Source of the DNA: Gloeocapsopsis crepidinum LEGE 06123
GTDB taxonomy: Bacteria; Cyanobacteriota; Cyanobacteriia; Cyanobacteriales; Chroococcidiopsidaceae
Assembly: GCF_015207655.1 (NCBI RefSeq)
Contig: NZ_JADEWN010000046.1
Span: 1-49,317 of the forward strand
Reading direction: 5' to 3'
DNA length: 49,317 nt
Below, piece after piece: positions 26,097 through 35,605 of the stretch. Position 1 is the first letter of the stretch. The number at the start of each line of letters is the position of its first letter. A program made the translations under genes and the position numbers. Below the pieces are notes generated by a model. That model searched no databases, was not told the origin of the DNA, and was given only the letters and a program-made list of their open reading frames with translations.

Positions 26097-27434
26097 CTAG
26101 GCTGATTCTGGCTTAGGAAGTGATGAAGGATGCATTAATAGTTCTGCTGTCGAGCGTTTTTCTACCATTTCTGGTGTCACGGTGCAGCGAGTAAGATCCT
26201 TGCGTGAAGGCAGCTCATACATAACGTCTAACATCAATTCTTCCACAATGCCGCGTAGTGCTCTTGCACCAGTTTTACGACGATACGCTTCTTGTGCGAT
26301 CGCTCGCAGTGCATCTGGTTTGAACTCAAGTTGAACGTTGTCCATCTTAAGTAATTTTTGATATTGCTTCACCAACGCACTGCGGGGCTGAGTCAAAATT
26401 GCCATTAAAGCTTCCTCATCCAGCGGATCGAGCACAGCTACCACAGGTACTCTGCCAATGAACTCAGGAATCATGCCAAACTTTACTAGGTCATCCGGTT
26501 CTAAATGCCTTAAAACATCGGCAGTTCGCTGATCTCGTGATGAGCTTTCTCCAGGCTGAATAAAGCCCATTGATTTTTTGCCAGTACGCTGTTCTACAAC
26601 TTTTTCTAAGCCGACAAATGCACCACCACAAATGAATAGAATGTTACTTGTGTCTATTTGAATGCAGTCTTGATAAGGGTGTTTGCGCCCTCCCTGAGGC
26701 GGTACATTTGCTAGCGTTCCTTCTAACATTTTGAGCAATGCTTGCTGCACGCCTTCACCAGAAACGTCGCGTGTGATTGAGGGATTTTCACTTTTGCGAG
26801 CAATTTTATCGATCTCATCAATATAAATAATTCCCCGCTGTGCTTCTTCTACATCCAAATCAGCCACTTGCAAAAGCCGCAGCAGAATGTTTTCAACATC
26901 TTCCCCAACATAGCCTGCTTCTGTAAGCGTTGTTGCATCGGCAACAGCAAAAGGTACGTCTAAGATCTTTGCTAAAGTTTGTGCTAAAAGCGTTTTGCCG
27001 CAACCTGTAGGACCAATTAAGAGAATGTTCGACTTTTGTAGTTCTACAGCCTCTTCTGACGCCTTACCACTGTTTTTGGCTTGTACAACACTTAACCGCT
27101 TGTAGTGGTTATATACCGCAACTGATAAAACCTTTTTTGCCTCATCTTGACCAATAACATGATCGTCAAGATGGTTTTTAATTTCTCGCGGCTTAGGCAT
27201 TTGACTAAACGAGAAATTACTCGAACGGTTGCGCCGCTTTGGTGGAGTTTCAACTCGATTTGTCTGCTGTGGCGCTGTTTCTTTTGAATCGAGTAATTCC
27301 TCATCTAATATTTCGTTACATAAGTCAACACACTCGTCACAAATGTAGACTCCCGGTCCAGCAATTAGCTTGCGCACCTGCTCTTGAGATTTACCGCAGA
27401 ATGAACATTTTAGATGGGAGTCGTACTTTGACAT
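26097..27434 (-). CDS. clpX: ATP-dependent Clp protease ATP-binding subunit ClpX
   Basis: This AAA+ unfoldase recognises substrates and feeds them to ClpP. The N-terminal zinc-binding domain has CSFCGKSQ and CDECVDLC. Walker A is GPTGCGKT near residue 143, Walker B is IIYIDEIDK, the ClpP-binding IGF-type loop region is present, and the sensor-2 GARALR lies near the C-terminus. The length of 445 is normal. A low-complexity linker (about 50-70) follows the zinc domain. It begins 9 bp after the clpP stop codon, the conserved clpP-clpX operon arrangement. Confidence 0.98.
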   Translation of the reverse strand: MSKYDSHLKCSFCGKSQEQVRKLIAGPGVYICDECVDLCNEILDEELLDSKETAPQQTNRVETPPKRRNRSSNFSFSQMPKPREIKNHLDDHVIGQDEAKKVLSVAVYNHYKRLSVVQAKNSGKASEEAVELQKSNILLIGPTGCGKTLLAQTLAKILDVPFAVADATTLTEAGYVGEDVENILLRLLQVADLDVEEAQRGIIYIDEIDKIARKSENPSITRDVSGEGVQQALLKMLEGTLANVPPQGGRKHPYQDCIQIDTSNILFICGGAFVGLEKVVEQRTGKKSMGFIQPGESSSRDQRTADVLRHLEPDDLVKFGMIPEFIGRVPVVAVLDPLDEEALMAILTQPRSALVKQYQKLLKMDNVQLEFKPDALRAIAQEAYRRKTGARALRGIVEELMLDVMYELPSRKDLTRCTVTPEMVEKRSTAELLMHPSSLPKPESA

Positions 27435-27443
27435 ACCTGCCTC

Positions 27444-28136
27444 TTAATTTACTGTGCTTACTGGTTCGTTGGCTTTGGGGAGATTTTGTCTAGAAATAAC
27501 TTGGTCGATTAAACCATAGTTGCTTGCTTCTTCAGCTGACATAAAGAAGTCTCTTTCAGTATCAGCTTCAATACGCTCTAGTGGTTTACCTGTATGATGC
27601 GCCAATATTTCATTGAGCTTCCGCTTAAGGTATAAAATCTCTTTCGCTTGAATTTCAATATCGACTGCTTGACCTTGAGCACCACCAAGTGGTTGGTGAA
27701 TCATTATCCGTGAGTTTGGTAAAGACATCCGTTTACCATGCGCTCCTGCTGCCAAGAGAAAAGCACCCATACTGGCAGCTAATCCAAAGCAGATCGTAGC
27801 AACATCACAGCGAATTTGCTGCATAGTGTCATAAATCGCCATGCCAGCTGTTACAGATCCCCCTGGCGAATTGATGTAGAGCTGAATGTCCTTTTCTGGA
27901 TCTTCTGCATCTAGAAATAATAACTGTGCAACAATCGAGTCGGCTACAGTGTCATCCACCTGAGTTCCCAAAAAGATAATACGCTCTCTGAGTAATCGCG
28001 AGTAGATATCAAATGCCCGCTCACCCATACCCGATTGCTCTACAACCATAGGAACAATGTTACTGGCACCAAGCGAGTTGATTTCTAAGTAGTGTGAACT
28101 AATAATCGGGTGATTTGAAGTTTGAGATACGAGCAT
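27444..28136 (-). CDS. clpP: ATP-dependent Clp protease proteolytic subunit
   Basis: A serine protease that forms tetradecameric rings with ClpX or ClpC. The catalytic serine is in [11 protein letters not shown], the histidine in [10 protein letters not shown] and the aspartate in [10 protein letters not shown]. The ATG at 28136 gives MLVSQTSN, which fits cyanobacterial ClpP N-termini of this type; an ATG at 28175 would add 13 residues and one at 28049 would remove 29. Cyanobacteria have several ClpP paralogues and an inactive ClpR; the intact triad shows this is an active one, paired with clpX. A stem-loop upstream separates it from tig. Confidence 0.95.
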   Translation of the reverse strand: MLVSQTSNHPIISSHYLEINSLGASNIVPMVVEQSGMGERAFDIYSRLLRERIIFLGTQVDDTVADSIVAQLLFLDAEDPEKDIQLYINSPGGSVTAGMAIYDTMQQIRCDVATICFGLAASMGAFLLAAGAHGKRMSLPNSRIMIHQPLGGAQGQAVDIEIQAKEILYLKRKLNEILAHHTGKPLERIEADTERDFFMSAEEASNYGLIDQVISRQNLPKANEPVSTVN

Positions 28137-28456
28137 ATCACAGTGTCTCAGAACGATACTGAATGTGTGGTGCATCTAAACAATTTGAAGCTATGAGCAT
28201 TTAATGTTATTGGATACACTATCTGTGAACTATTATGCCTTATCTATCAAAGAATCAACTTTGAGATATGTTCTTAACTTAAAAAAACAATGTTACTTTA
28301 AGTAGAGTACATTGTTTTTATCTTTATATTTTTAAGATAGCAGCAATAGCATCTTTACGGCTGTAGACAGGGTAATTTCATCCAGCAGTTTTTCTACCTA
28401 AACGTTACCGATGCTAATTGCTGCTGCTTGAGCAGACATTTATGCAGATGCTGTAA
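28137..28456. other. Spacer between tig and clpP
   Basis: An AT-rich spacer of about 320 bases on the minus-strand path from tig to clpP. It contains the strong stem-loop at 28283-28319. The remaining 150 or so bases upstream of clpP should hold a clpP promoter. No ORF or RNA gene is seen. Confidence 0.45.
28283..28319 (-). terminator. Strong bidirectional stem-loop between tig and clpP
   Basis: AAAAACAATGT (28283-28293) and ACATTGTTTTT (28309-28319) are exact inverted arms of 11 bp around a 15-nt loop. Both strands end in a T run, so it reads as a Rho-independent terminator either way. In the genes' direction it lies downstream of tig and upstream of clpP, implying that tig is largely transcribed alone. 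Confidence 0.7.
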
Positions 28457-29872
28457 TTATGCCGTTGTCTCAACTTCAGATAGCGGAGAATCATCGCTAG
28501 CAGAGTCAGAAAGTGCAGCTTCTACTTCTTGTTGCGAATCTGCTGAAGCACTCAATGAGCCTTCAGGCAACAACTCCATAGTACTACGATCTTCCAACCA
28601 ACTCATAATTTTTTCTTTGAGTAAGTCTTCTTCTACAACTTCTCGCAATCTGTTTATGTCAATGTCATCGTTTGAGTACTCTGACAAAAGTTCTTTCACT
28701 TTTGCCTCTACTTCTGATTTTTCTACCTTGATTGACTCGCGTTGAGCTATTTCTTGAAGTGCTATTGCGCTTCTAAGCCGCTCAATAGCTTCTGGACGGG
28801 AATTTTCTCTTAGCTTGGCAACACTCTCTTGAGTAAACAGTTTTTTGACATCAATTCCTTGTTGACTCAACTGTACTGCTGCTTGAGTAAGCATATTGTT
28901 GACTTCTTGTGCTATGAGCGTTTCAGGCAAGTCTACCTCTAGATACTTAACCAGCTCATTTGTCAGTGCTTGCTCTTTGTTTGCTTTAGTTTGGCGCTCA
29001 GCCTCTGCTTTAAATCGCTCTTCTAACGAACTACGTAGTTCTGCTAGAGTTTGAAATTCGCTCACTTCTTGAGCAAAATCATCATCAAGCTCTGGAAGTT
29101 CTTTTTCTTTAAGCTCTTTCAAAGTTATTGTAAAAGTAGCTGCACGCCCTGCAACTTCTTGTTGAGGATAGTCTTCAGGGAACTGGGCTGTAACTTCTTT
29201 GGTTTCTCCAGGTTGCATCCCGACAATGCCATCAATAAAGCCAGGAATAAAGCGTTCTTGTTGCAGTTCTAGTTGAAAATCATCAGCCGATGCACCAGCA
29301 ATTTCTTGTGGCTCCTGTTCCTCTTCTTGAGCTAGATAGCCTTTAAAGTCAACTATAGCAACATCTCCAAGTTGTGCTGCTCTTCCTTCTACTGGAATCA
29401 GAGTTGCCATTTCACTGCGTTGCTCTGCCAGTAAATTATCGACTTTTTCAGGGTTATACTTAACCTCCTCAGCTTTAACATGCAAATCGGTGTATTGGGT
29501 AAGATTTACTTCTGGTTGGACGTCAACTGCTGCAGAAAACTGTAAGGCTTGTCCAGGTTCATACTGCGCGATCAGTTCTTCAAATGAAGAGCGTAGCTGA
29601 GGTTGACCAATGGCTTGGATATCTTCTTGCTTAATTGCTTCAGTGATTCCTGTTTGAATAAGTTCTTCTAAGGCAGCTGCCTTGACTTGCACCGAACCTA
29701 ATCGCTGAAGTAAGATTTGGCGCGGTACTTTTCCCTTGCGAAACCCAGGAACATTCATTGTGCGCGTTAGTTTTTGAATGACCTGGTCATAGGTTTGTTG
29801 AGACTTTTCTGCTGAAATTTCTATAGCCAAACCAATTTGACTAGCGGGAAGTTTTTCCTGGGTGACTTTCAT
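28457..29872 (-). CDS. tig: Trigger factor
   Basis: This ribosome-associated chaperone has peptidyl-prolyl isomerase activity and meets nascent chains at the exit tunnel. The ribosome-binding signature PGFRKGKVPR is near residue 45. A PPIase (FKBP-like) domain spans about 165-250 (GDVAIVDFKGYL), followed by the long helical C-terminal chaperone domain and an acidic Ser/Glu-rich tail. The ATG at 29872 gives MKVTQEKLPAS, the usual N-terminus; the open frame extends to 29908. The tig, clpP, clpX order on one strand is a widespread bacterial arrangement. Confidence 0.97.
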   Translation of the reverse strand: MKVTQEKLPASQIGLAIEISAEKSQQTYDQVIQKLTRTMNVPGFRKGKVPRQILLQRLGSVQVKAAALEELIQTGITEAIKQEDIQAIGQPQLRSSFEELIAQYEPGQALQFSAAVDVQPEVNLTQYTDLHVKAEEVKYNPEKVDNLLAEQRSEMATLIPVEGRAAQLGDVAIVDFKGYLAQEEEQEPQEIAGASADDFQLELQQERFIPGFIDGIVGMQPGETKEVTAQFPEDYPQQEVAGRAATFTITLKELKEKELPELDDDFAQEVSEFQTLAELRSSLEERFKAEAERQTKANKEQALTNELVKYLEVDLPETLIAQEVNNMLTQAAVQLSQQGIDVKKLFTQESVAKLRENSRPEAIERLRSAIALQEIAQRESIKVEKSEVEAKVKELLSEYSNDDIDINRLREVVEEDLLKEKIMSWLEDRSTMELLPEGSLSASADSQQEVEAALSDSASDDSPLSEVETTA

Positions 29873-30571
29873 GTTGCGCTTGTATTTCCGAACAATTTGA
29901 CTACTCAAGCAAGACTGAACTAATTGCTACTTAGGATTTGCTCTTGAGCATTGAACTATTCTATCTTTAAGCTTAGTCTATGCCAGATAGTGCCAGAACA
30001 TAAATTGTGGGCGATCGCATTACTTTTTGTCTAAATAAAAAAGTGCTTCACTCACTTGTCTTGATTAGGTTCTGTAGTGTGATATTCTGGTTGGCACTTT
30101 ATGAATAACACTATTCGTTGTCCAAGCATGACATTTTAGATTAAAGCATCTGAAAGGTTCCAGCTACTTATGATGGTGTCAGTAGCAATTATGTACAGTA
30201 TAAGTTCAAGAGGCGTTTAGGGTTAAAGTGCATACGTATCTATACATTGGTTACTCAATTTCGCGTGTCTTAATTAAATTCATCTGGCAGTAGAACCATG
30301 ACTTTTGTTAACTGGCACAATAGCAGATGCGCCATCTAAGTTGTTAAAATTAGTTTAAAATAAAAAATATCCTATCTAATTTTGCATACTAAATTTAAAG
30401 AAAATTAAGAATTGTTTGATTGATAAAAATTACCTTGTTGTTAGTCAAAAAAGTTATTAGTTGTCATCAGAATGGATAGGAAACTAAGTAGGTAAATCTA
30501 AGATTAGAAAAAGTATCTATTTTTTTATAAAAAGATAAGTTAATTAAATAATTTTGTTTAAGGAGGAAAGT
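29873..30571. other. Long divergent intergenic region between tig and asd
   Basis: About 700 bases without a credible gene; the longest open frames are under 30 codons. A HIP1 octamer lies near 30013. The 250 bases before asd are very AT-rich with runs of T and A and probably hold the promoter and a long 5' leader. No riboswitch class was recognised; in particular I see no lysine-riboswitch core, though asd and dapA would be plausible targets. Confidence 0.45.
30562..30566 (+). promoter_or_regulatory. Ribosome binding site fixing the asd TTG start
   Basis: AAGGAGG at 30560-30566 is an almost perfect Shine-Dalgarno sequence 5 bases before TTG at 30572. The in-frame TTG at 30554 lies upstream of this site, so the RBS identifies the downstream TTG as the start. 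Confidence 0.75.
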
Positions 30572-31633
30572 TTGACAAAATCATATCGTGTTGCAATCTT
30601 AGGTGCGACAGGCGCTGTCGGTGCAGAATTACTAGATCTGTTGGCTAGTAGAAATCTTCCAGTAGCTGATTTGAAACTACTAGCATCGTCTCGTAGCGCA
30701 GGCAAAAGTTTACAGTTTCAGGGAGAAAACATTGTAGTAGAATCAGTGAGCGATCGCTCATTTAATAATATAGATATTGTTTTGGCTTCGGCTGGAGGTT
30801 CTACCTCAAAAGCTTGGGCGGCAAAAGCTGTAGCATCTGGTGCAGTTGTTATTGACAATTCCAGTGCTTTTCGTATGGAGCCGCGCGTCCCTCTGGTAGT
30901 TCCTGAAGTAAATCCGCAAGCTGCTGCTAGCCACCAAGGTATTATTGCTAATCCTAACTGTACAACTATTTTGATGACAGTTGCTGTTTGGCCGTTACAT
31001 CAAGTTAAACGAGTGCAGCGCATCGTTGCTGCAACATATCAATCAGCAAGTGGGGCTGGAGCAAGAGCAATGGAGGAAGTAAAAATTCAAGCTCAGGCAA
31101 TACTCAATGGTGAAACGCCAACAGCAGAAGTTTTACCTTACCCATTAGCTTTTAACCTGTTTCCTCATAACTCTCCTATCAATGAACTGGGATACTGCGA
31201 GGAAGAAATGAAAATGGTCAACGAGACTCGCAAGATCTTTGACGACCAAAATATTCGAGTTACGGCAACCTGTGTTCGGGTTCCCGTCTTACGCGCGCAC
31301 TCAGAAGCGATTAACTTAGAGTTTGAGACACCGATGAGTGTTCAGGAAGCAAAGGAAATTCTAAGCAAAGCTCCTGGCGTGCAGATTGTGGAAGACTGGA
31401 AAGCAAACTATTTTCCGATGCCAATTGAAGCGACAGGGCGCGATCCAGTTTTAGTAGGTCGCATCCGCCAAGATATTTCACATTCTCATAGTTTAGAGCT
31501 GTGGATTTGTGGAGACCAGATCCGCAAAGGTGCAGCACTCAATGCGGTACAAATTGCCGAACTATTGATTAAAAACGATTGGCTACAACCAACCTCTGGA
31601 AACCAACAACCAGTGACCATAGTTAATAGCTAA
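30572..31633 (+). CDS. asd: Aspartate-semialdehyde dehydrogenase
   Basis: This enzyme reduces beta-aspartyl phosphate to aspartate semialdehyde with NADPH, the branch point to lysine/diaminopimelate and to Thr/Met. The nucleotide motif is ILGATGAVGAELL near the N-terminus and the catalytic cysteine is in ANPNCTTI near residue 128. The substrate-binding region NPQAAA and the C-terminal GRDPVLVGRIR are present. The start is a TTG at 30572 fixed by a strong AAGGAGG. dapA, the next enzyme in the pathway, follows after 44 bp, so the two should share a transcript. Confidence 0.97.
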   Translation: MTKSYRVAILGATGAVGAELLDLLASRNLPVADLKLLASSRSAGKSLQFQGENIVVESVSDRSFNNIDIVLASAGGSTSKAWAAKAVASGAVVIDNSSAFRMEPRVPLVVPEVNPQAAASHQGIIANPNCTTILMTVAVWPLHQVKRVQRIVAATYQSASGAGARAMEEVKIQAQAILNGETPTAEVLPYPLAFNLFPHNSPINELGYCEEEMKMVNETRKIFDDQNIRVTATCVRVPVLRAHSEAINLEFETPMSVQEAKEILSKAPGVQIVEDWKANYFPMPIEATGRDPVLVGRIRQDISHSHSLELWICGDQIRKGAALNAVQIAELLIKNDWLQPTSGNQQPVTIVNS

Positions 31634-31677
31634 CACACTGCTAAGATATGGACTGCTACTCAATGAGGAGTTAAAGG

Positions 31678-32571
31678 GTGATAGACTTTGGACGCGTTAT
31701 GACGGCTATGGTTACGCCATTCAAGGAAGATGGCAACGTAAATTATGCCGTGGCAGAGCAATTGGCAGTGTATCTAACGGAAAACGGCACAGATACCCTC
31801 GTCGTCTGTGGTACTACTGGAGAATCACCCACTCTCTCTTGGGATGAAGAATATGAATTATTTCAAGTCATCCTTAAAGCAGTAGCAGGAAAAGCTTTGG
31901 TTATGGCGGGGACAGGCTCTAACTCAACTAAAGAAGCGATCGCAGCCACAGAAAAAGCCGCTAAAATAGGAGTACATGGATCTTTACAAATTGTTCCTTA
32001 CTACAACAAACCACCACAAGCTGGTATTTATCAGCACTTCAAGGCAATTGCTCAAGCTTGTCCTGAACTGCCGATTATTTTATACAACGTGCCTGGACGC
32101 ACTGGGCAAAACTTACAACCAGAAACGGTGGCTCGTTTGGCAGAAGTCGAAAATATAGTAGGGATCAAAGAATCAAGTGGTAATCTAGACCAAGCTAGTG
32201 AAATTCGCCGATTGACTTCAAGCGAATTTAAACTATACTCAGGTGACGACTCTTTAACATTACCCTTGTTATCAGTTGGTGGGAGTGGGGTTGTTAGTGT
32301 TGCTAGTCATTTGGTGGGTACACAACTCCAAAAAATGATTCAAGCTTTTACGACAGGACAAATTCAAGTAGCAACTCAAATTCATTTGAAACTTTTTCCA
32401 TTATTCAAAGCTCTATTTGTTACAACCAATCCAATTCCTGTAAAAGCAGCACTTAAAATTCAAGGTTGGGAAGTTGGCTCAACACGCCTGCCATTACATG
32501 AAGAAGCAAATGAAGTTAGTCAAAAGCTAAAGAAAATACTAATAGAAATAGGCTTGAAATCTAATTCTTGA
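31678..32571 (+). CDS. dapA: 4-hydroxy-tetrahydrodipicolinate synthase
   Basis: A TIM-barrel class I aldolase that condenses aspartate semialdehyde with pyruvate, the first step dedicated to diaminopimelate and lysine. GTTGES near residue 45 binds the pyruvate carboxylate, YNVPGRTG carries the catalytic tyrosine, and the Schiff-base lysine is in VGIKESSG near residue 162. The 297-residue length is normal. The start is a GTG preceded by GAGGAG at 31665-31670, 7 bases away. It lies in an asd-dapA-rnj cluster, an order I associate with cyanobacteria. Confidence 0.97.
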   Translation: MIDFGRVMTAMVTPFKEDGNVNYAVAEQLAVYLTENGTDTLVVCGTTGESPTLSWDEEYELFQVILKAVAGKALVMAGTGSNSTKEAIAATEKAAKIGVHGSLQIVPYYNKPPQAGIYQHFKAIAQACPELPIILYNVPGRTGQNLQPETVARLAEVENIVGIKESSGNLDQASEIRRLTSSEFKLYSGDDSLTLPLLSVGGSGVVSVASHLVGTQLQKMIQAFTTGQIQVATQIHLKLFPLFKALFVTTNPIPVKAALKIQGWEVGSTRLPLHEEANEVSQKLKKILIEIGLKSNS

Positions 32572-32629
32572 AAGATAAATTAAGTATAATTAAATATTAA
32601 ATTTTAATTGAAGAAAGCTTTGTCAGAAC

Positions 32630-32660
32630 TTGAGAAATACAGGTTTGTTGTATTTCTCAA
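32630..32660 (+). other. Perfect 12-bp stem-loop in the leader of rnj
   Basis: TTGAGAAATACA (32630-32641) and TGTATTTCTCAA (32649-32660) are exact inverted arms with a 7-nt loop, GGTTTGT. Downstream comes ACATCTTATT, not a T run, so it is not a standard terminator in either direction. It lies 58 bp after dapA and 75 bp before the rnj ATG. It may be an RNA-processing or stability element in the dapA-rnj transcript. Confidence 0.6.
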
Positions 32661-32735
32661 ACATCTTATTAAAACTTAAACAGTAGATATCTTATCGCTC
32701 GTTTGTAAAAAACTCACACGTAAAACTAGTAAAGT

Positions 32736-34502
32736 ATGAAAAACAACGAATCGACATCAGCAGTAAAAATTATTCCCCTTGGCGGTCTACATGAAATCGG
32801 CAAAAATACATGTGTTTTTGAGTATAAAGACGAAATCATTTTATTAGACGCAGGATTAGCATTTCCTACCGATGAAATGCATGGCGTAAATATTGTTCTA
32901 CCAGACATGACATATTTGCGTGAAAATCGCCATAAAATTAAGGGAATGATTGTTACCCACGGTCATGAAGATCACATAGGAGGAATTGCTTTTCATTTGA
33001 AGCAATTTGAGATTCCAGTCATTTATGGTCCTCGCTTAGCGATGACAATGCTAGAAGGTAAGCTAGAAGAAGCAGGAGTACGCGATCGCACCGAATTAAA
33101 AAGTGTTCGTCCCCGCGATGTTGTGCGGTTAGGCTCGTCATTTTTAGTCGAGTTTATTCGTAACACCCACTCAATTGCTGATAGCTTCACGATAGCAATT
33201 CACACTCCAGAAGGTGTCATTATTCATACTGGAGACTTCAAAGTTGACCATACACCGGTAGATGGTGAGTTTTTTGATTTACATCGTCTTGCAGAACATG
33301 GAGAAAAAGGAGTTCTTTGTTTAATTAGTGACTCCACTAACTCAGAAGTCCCAGGACACACACCTTCAGAACGCTCTGTTTACCCCAATTTAGACCGCAC
33401 TTTTAGCCAAGCCTCTGGACGACTACTAGTAACAACCTTTGCCTCTTCAGTACATCGCATCAATATGATTTTAGAGCTGGCGAAGAAGCACGGTCGCTCT
33501 GTTTCCGTAGTTGGACGGTCGATGCTTAATGTTATTGCCCACGCTCGCAACCTAGGCTATATCAAGTGTGAAGACGATCTTTTACAACCGTTACATGTTG
33601 CGCGATCGCTACCTGATGATAAGGTACTAATTTTAACTACTGGTTCTCAAGGAGAACCAATGTCTGCTTTAACTCGAATCTCCAGGGGCGAACATTCTCA
33701 ACTGCGCATCCGCGAAGGAGATACTGTGGTATTCTCAGCTAATCCAATTCCAGGAAATACAATTGCTGTTGTTAACACCATTGATCGACTAATGATGCAG
33801 GGAGCAAAAGTCGTTTACGGTAAGGACAAAGGAATTCATGTTTCTGGCCACGGCTGTCAGGAAGACCAAAAGTTAATGCTAGCGCTGACAAAACCCAAAT
33901 TTTTCCTCCCAGTGCATGGTGAGTATCGCATGCTAGTAAAGCACGCAGAAACTGCGCAAAGTATGGGTATTCCTGCAGAAAATATGGTCATTATCCAAAA
34001 TGGTGATGTTGTTGAAGTCTCTAAGGAATCAATTCAGATTGCAGGCAAAGTGCCTTCAGGAATTGAATTAGTTGATACTTCTGGTTCAGGAATGGTCAGT
34101 GGTAAAGTTCTCAAAGAGCGTCAGCAGCTTGCCGAAGAAGGCATTGTTACTGTTGCAGCAGCAGTAGATTGGAATGGTAAGTTGATGATCAGACCAGAAG
34201 TTCATGTAAGAGGTGTTGTTATCTCAATTGAGCGATCGCTACTGCAAAAATGGGTAGAGGAGCGAATTGAAGATTTCTTACACTATCGTTGGTCAGATTT
34301 TGCTCAATCTGCTAATGGAGAACAAGCTGAAGTAAATTGGGCTGGACTTCAAGGTCAACTAGAACGCGAACTTTACCGAGAAATTCGGCGCGAACTTCAG
34401 TGTCAACCCTCGGTTACTTTGCTATTACAATCTCCAGAAGAACCCGCGAAAGCTACTGACGGTAGACGTCGGCGACGTACTGCTGCCCAAGTTGCTTCGT
34501 AG
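32736..34502 (+). CDS. rnj: Ribonuclease J
   Basis: A metallo-beta-lactamase/beta-CASP ribonuclease with 5'-to-3' exonuclease and endonuclease activity in RNA processing and decay. The metal-binding motif is THGHEDHIGG near residue 70, further ligands lie in HTGDFKVDHT, the beta-CASP region includes SVHRINMI, and VHGEYRML near residue 390 carries the last histidine. The C-terminal domain ends in an Arg-rich tail (DGRRRRRTAAQ) that could bind RNA. At 588 residues it is somewhat longer than B. subtilis RNase J1. It follows dapA by 164 bp, a spacer containing a strong hairpin. Confidence 0.96.
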   Translation: MKNNESTSAVKIIPLGGLHEIGKNTCVFEYKDEIILLDAGLAFPTDEMHGVNIVLPDMTYLRENRHKIKGMIVTHGHEDHIGGIAFHLKQFEIPVIYGPRLAMTMLEGKLEEAGVRDRTELKSVRPRDVVRLGSSFLVEFIRNTHSIADSFTIAIHTPEGVIIHTGDFKVDHTPVDGEFFDLHRLAEHGEKGVLCLISDSTNSEVPGHTPSERSVYPNLDRTFSQASGRLLVTTFASSVHRINMILELAKKHGRSVSVVGRSMLNVIAHARNLGYIKCEDDLLQPLHVARSLPDDKVLILTTGSQGEPMSALTRISRGEHSQLRIREGDTVVFSANPIPGNTIAVVNTIDRLMMQGAKVVYGKDKGIHVSGHGCQEDQKLMLALTKPKFFLPVHGEYRMLVKHAETAQSMGIPAENMVIIQNGDVVEVSKESIQIAGKVPSGIELVDTSGSGMVSGKVLKERQQLAEEGIVTVAAAVDWNGKLMIRPEVHVRGVVISIERSLLQKWVEERIEDFLHYRWSDFAQSANGEQAEVNWAGLQGQLERELYREIRRELQCQPSVTLLLQSPEEPAKATDGRRRRRTAAQVAS

Positions 34503-34568
34503 TGAGATTAAGCTACAACCACACAGGCAGGTTTGCGTATAGAAAGCTCTAACAATTAACAATAAGAT

Positions 34569-34598
34569 GAAACTCACAACAACAGTGAGTTTCTTTTT
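34569..34598 (+). terminator. Rho-independent terminator of rnj
   Basis: GAAACTCAC (34569-34577) and GTGAGTTTC (34585-34593) are exact 9-bp arms around a 7-nt loop, followed by TTTTTG. It lies 66 bp after the rnj stop codon and ends the asd-dapA-rnj cluster. Confidence 0.8.
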
Positions 34599-34960
34599 GT
34601 TTAGCACCTACATATGCAATCTTATGATTATGTGAATTCACTGAAACTAGAGTTTACTGGTGAACAAAATTCAGTAATGTTTCTCATTCTGTTTTGAAAC
34701 AAATTGATGAAGATAATAACAGTTGTTAGTCGCACTGCTCAAGGAAAATACTCCTTAAGCATGAGTACGTTATAGTTTTATAGTCTCTCTTTTTTATCTA
34801 TGGATATTTCATAATTGGTGTTAGCGGCTAAGAAATAGACTCAATGTATCCTTGTCTTTAACTCTTAGCTTCATTAAATTTTTAAGTAAAGCAAGTTATA
34901 AACAAGATAAGCTTAGTAGCCTTACCTACGGCAAATTTTCTAGTTAATCTAAGTCTTGTA

Positions 34961-34974
34961 GAGAAACGTTTCTC
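34961..34974. promoter_or_regulatory. Perfect 14-bp palindrome, possible operator
   Basis: GAGAAACGTTTCTC is an exact palindrome 130 bp upstream of the ATG at 35105. Its size and dyad symmetry suit a dimeric regulator, but no known cyanobacterial consensus (for example NtcA GTA-N8-TAC) matches. Confidence 0.3.
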
Positions 34975-35104
34975 AACCAATTACGTCAATAAATAATAAG
35001 ACTGCATCTTAATTTAGAGCAGGATAATTCCGATATGGCTAATTAACGCCTTGTAGATCCAATTTGGGAGTTCAAATTGCCTCGCTGTTTTTGAGGAGTG
35101 AACG

Positions 35105-35476
35105 ATGAATGTATCGCAATATACAACAAAGATTTTACTAACTAGCTGGGTGGGAATTGATCAAGCTATTGCTTCAGATAAAAATATCAAATTACGACCT
35201 CAGCCTGAGAACAAAACCAAGTTTGATATGCTGCAACCATTGCGCCAACGGGTCAATAAGATCAATATCTGCGATCGCACTTTTGCTCATCGCTTGTGTA
35301 AACTAATTCCTGCACAATGTCCTTTTGAGCGTGACTTAAAACTTTTTGGTCGCACACTTCATATTCCTCCGATGTGTAAGCTTAATCCACTTTATGAAGA
35401 AGTTGTAGGTTTACGCTTTCGTGCGTTGTGTTACTTAGCTGACGAGTGTGGTGAAGATATTACGTCCTACTGCTAA
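35105..35476 (+). CDS. Mo-dependent nitrogenase C-terminal domain protein
   Basis: A 123-residue protein. The C-terminal two thirds match the small cyanobacterial module annotated as Mo-dependent nitrogenase C-terminal domain, with LCKLIPAQCPFERDLKLFGRTL, IPPMCKLNPLYEEVVGLRFRALCYLADECGED and a final cysteine. Six cysteines are present, five of them conserved-looking, which suggests metal or redox chemistry, but no function is established. Despite the name, this stand-alone form is not itself nitrogenase, and no nif genes lie in the window. The ATG start follows a GAGGAG ribosome binding site. It is apparently monocistronic. Confidence 0.8.
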   Translation: MNVSQYTTKILLTSWVGIDQAIASDKNIKLRPQPENKTKFDMLQPLRQRVNKINICDRTFAHRLCKLIPAQCPFERDLKLFGRTLHIPPMCKLNPLYEEVVGLRFRALCYLADECGEDITSYC

Positions 35477-35605
35477 GTTCAGCATTGTTGCAAATACAGA
35501 TTAGTCGCTGTGTTATTCAATTTGATGGCTGTAATACTAAGATCGCATAGTGGAACTATGAATAACCTTTAGCCATCTAACTTCCAAAATTAAGTTATGA
35601 GTATG

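Larger units (their letters stand above)
34503..35104. other. Long spacer between rnj and the Mo-nitrogenase C-terminal-domain gene
   Basis: About 600 bases with no credible gene. It starts with the rnj terminator (34569-34598). A 27-codon open frame from 34614 has no support. A perfect 14-bp palindrome lies at 34961-34974. The final 130 bases probably carry the promoter and leader of the gene at 35105, with GAGGAG shortly before its ATG. Confidence 0.45.

Noticed and set aside
28428-28745. Open frame of 105 codons antisense to the 3' end of tig, Ser-rich
   Set aside because: It mirrors the acidic Ser/Glu-rich tail of trigger factor; its composition comes from the opposite strand and there is no independent start signal.
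29873-30571. Lysine riboswitch upstream of asd-dapA
   Set aside because: The leader is long and the pathway fits, but I found no recognisable aptamer core or terminator/antiterminator pair.
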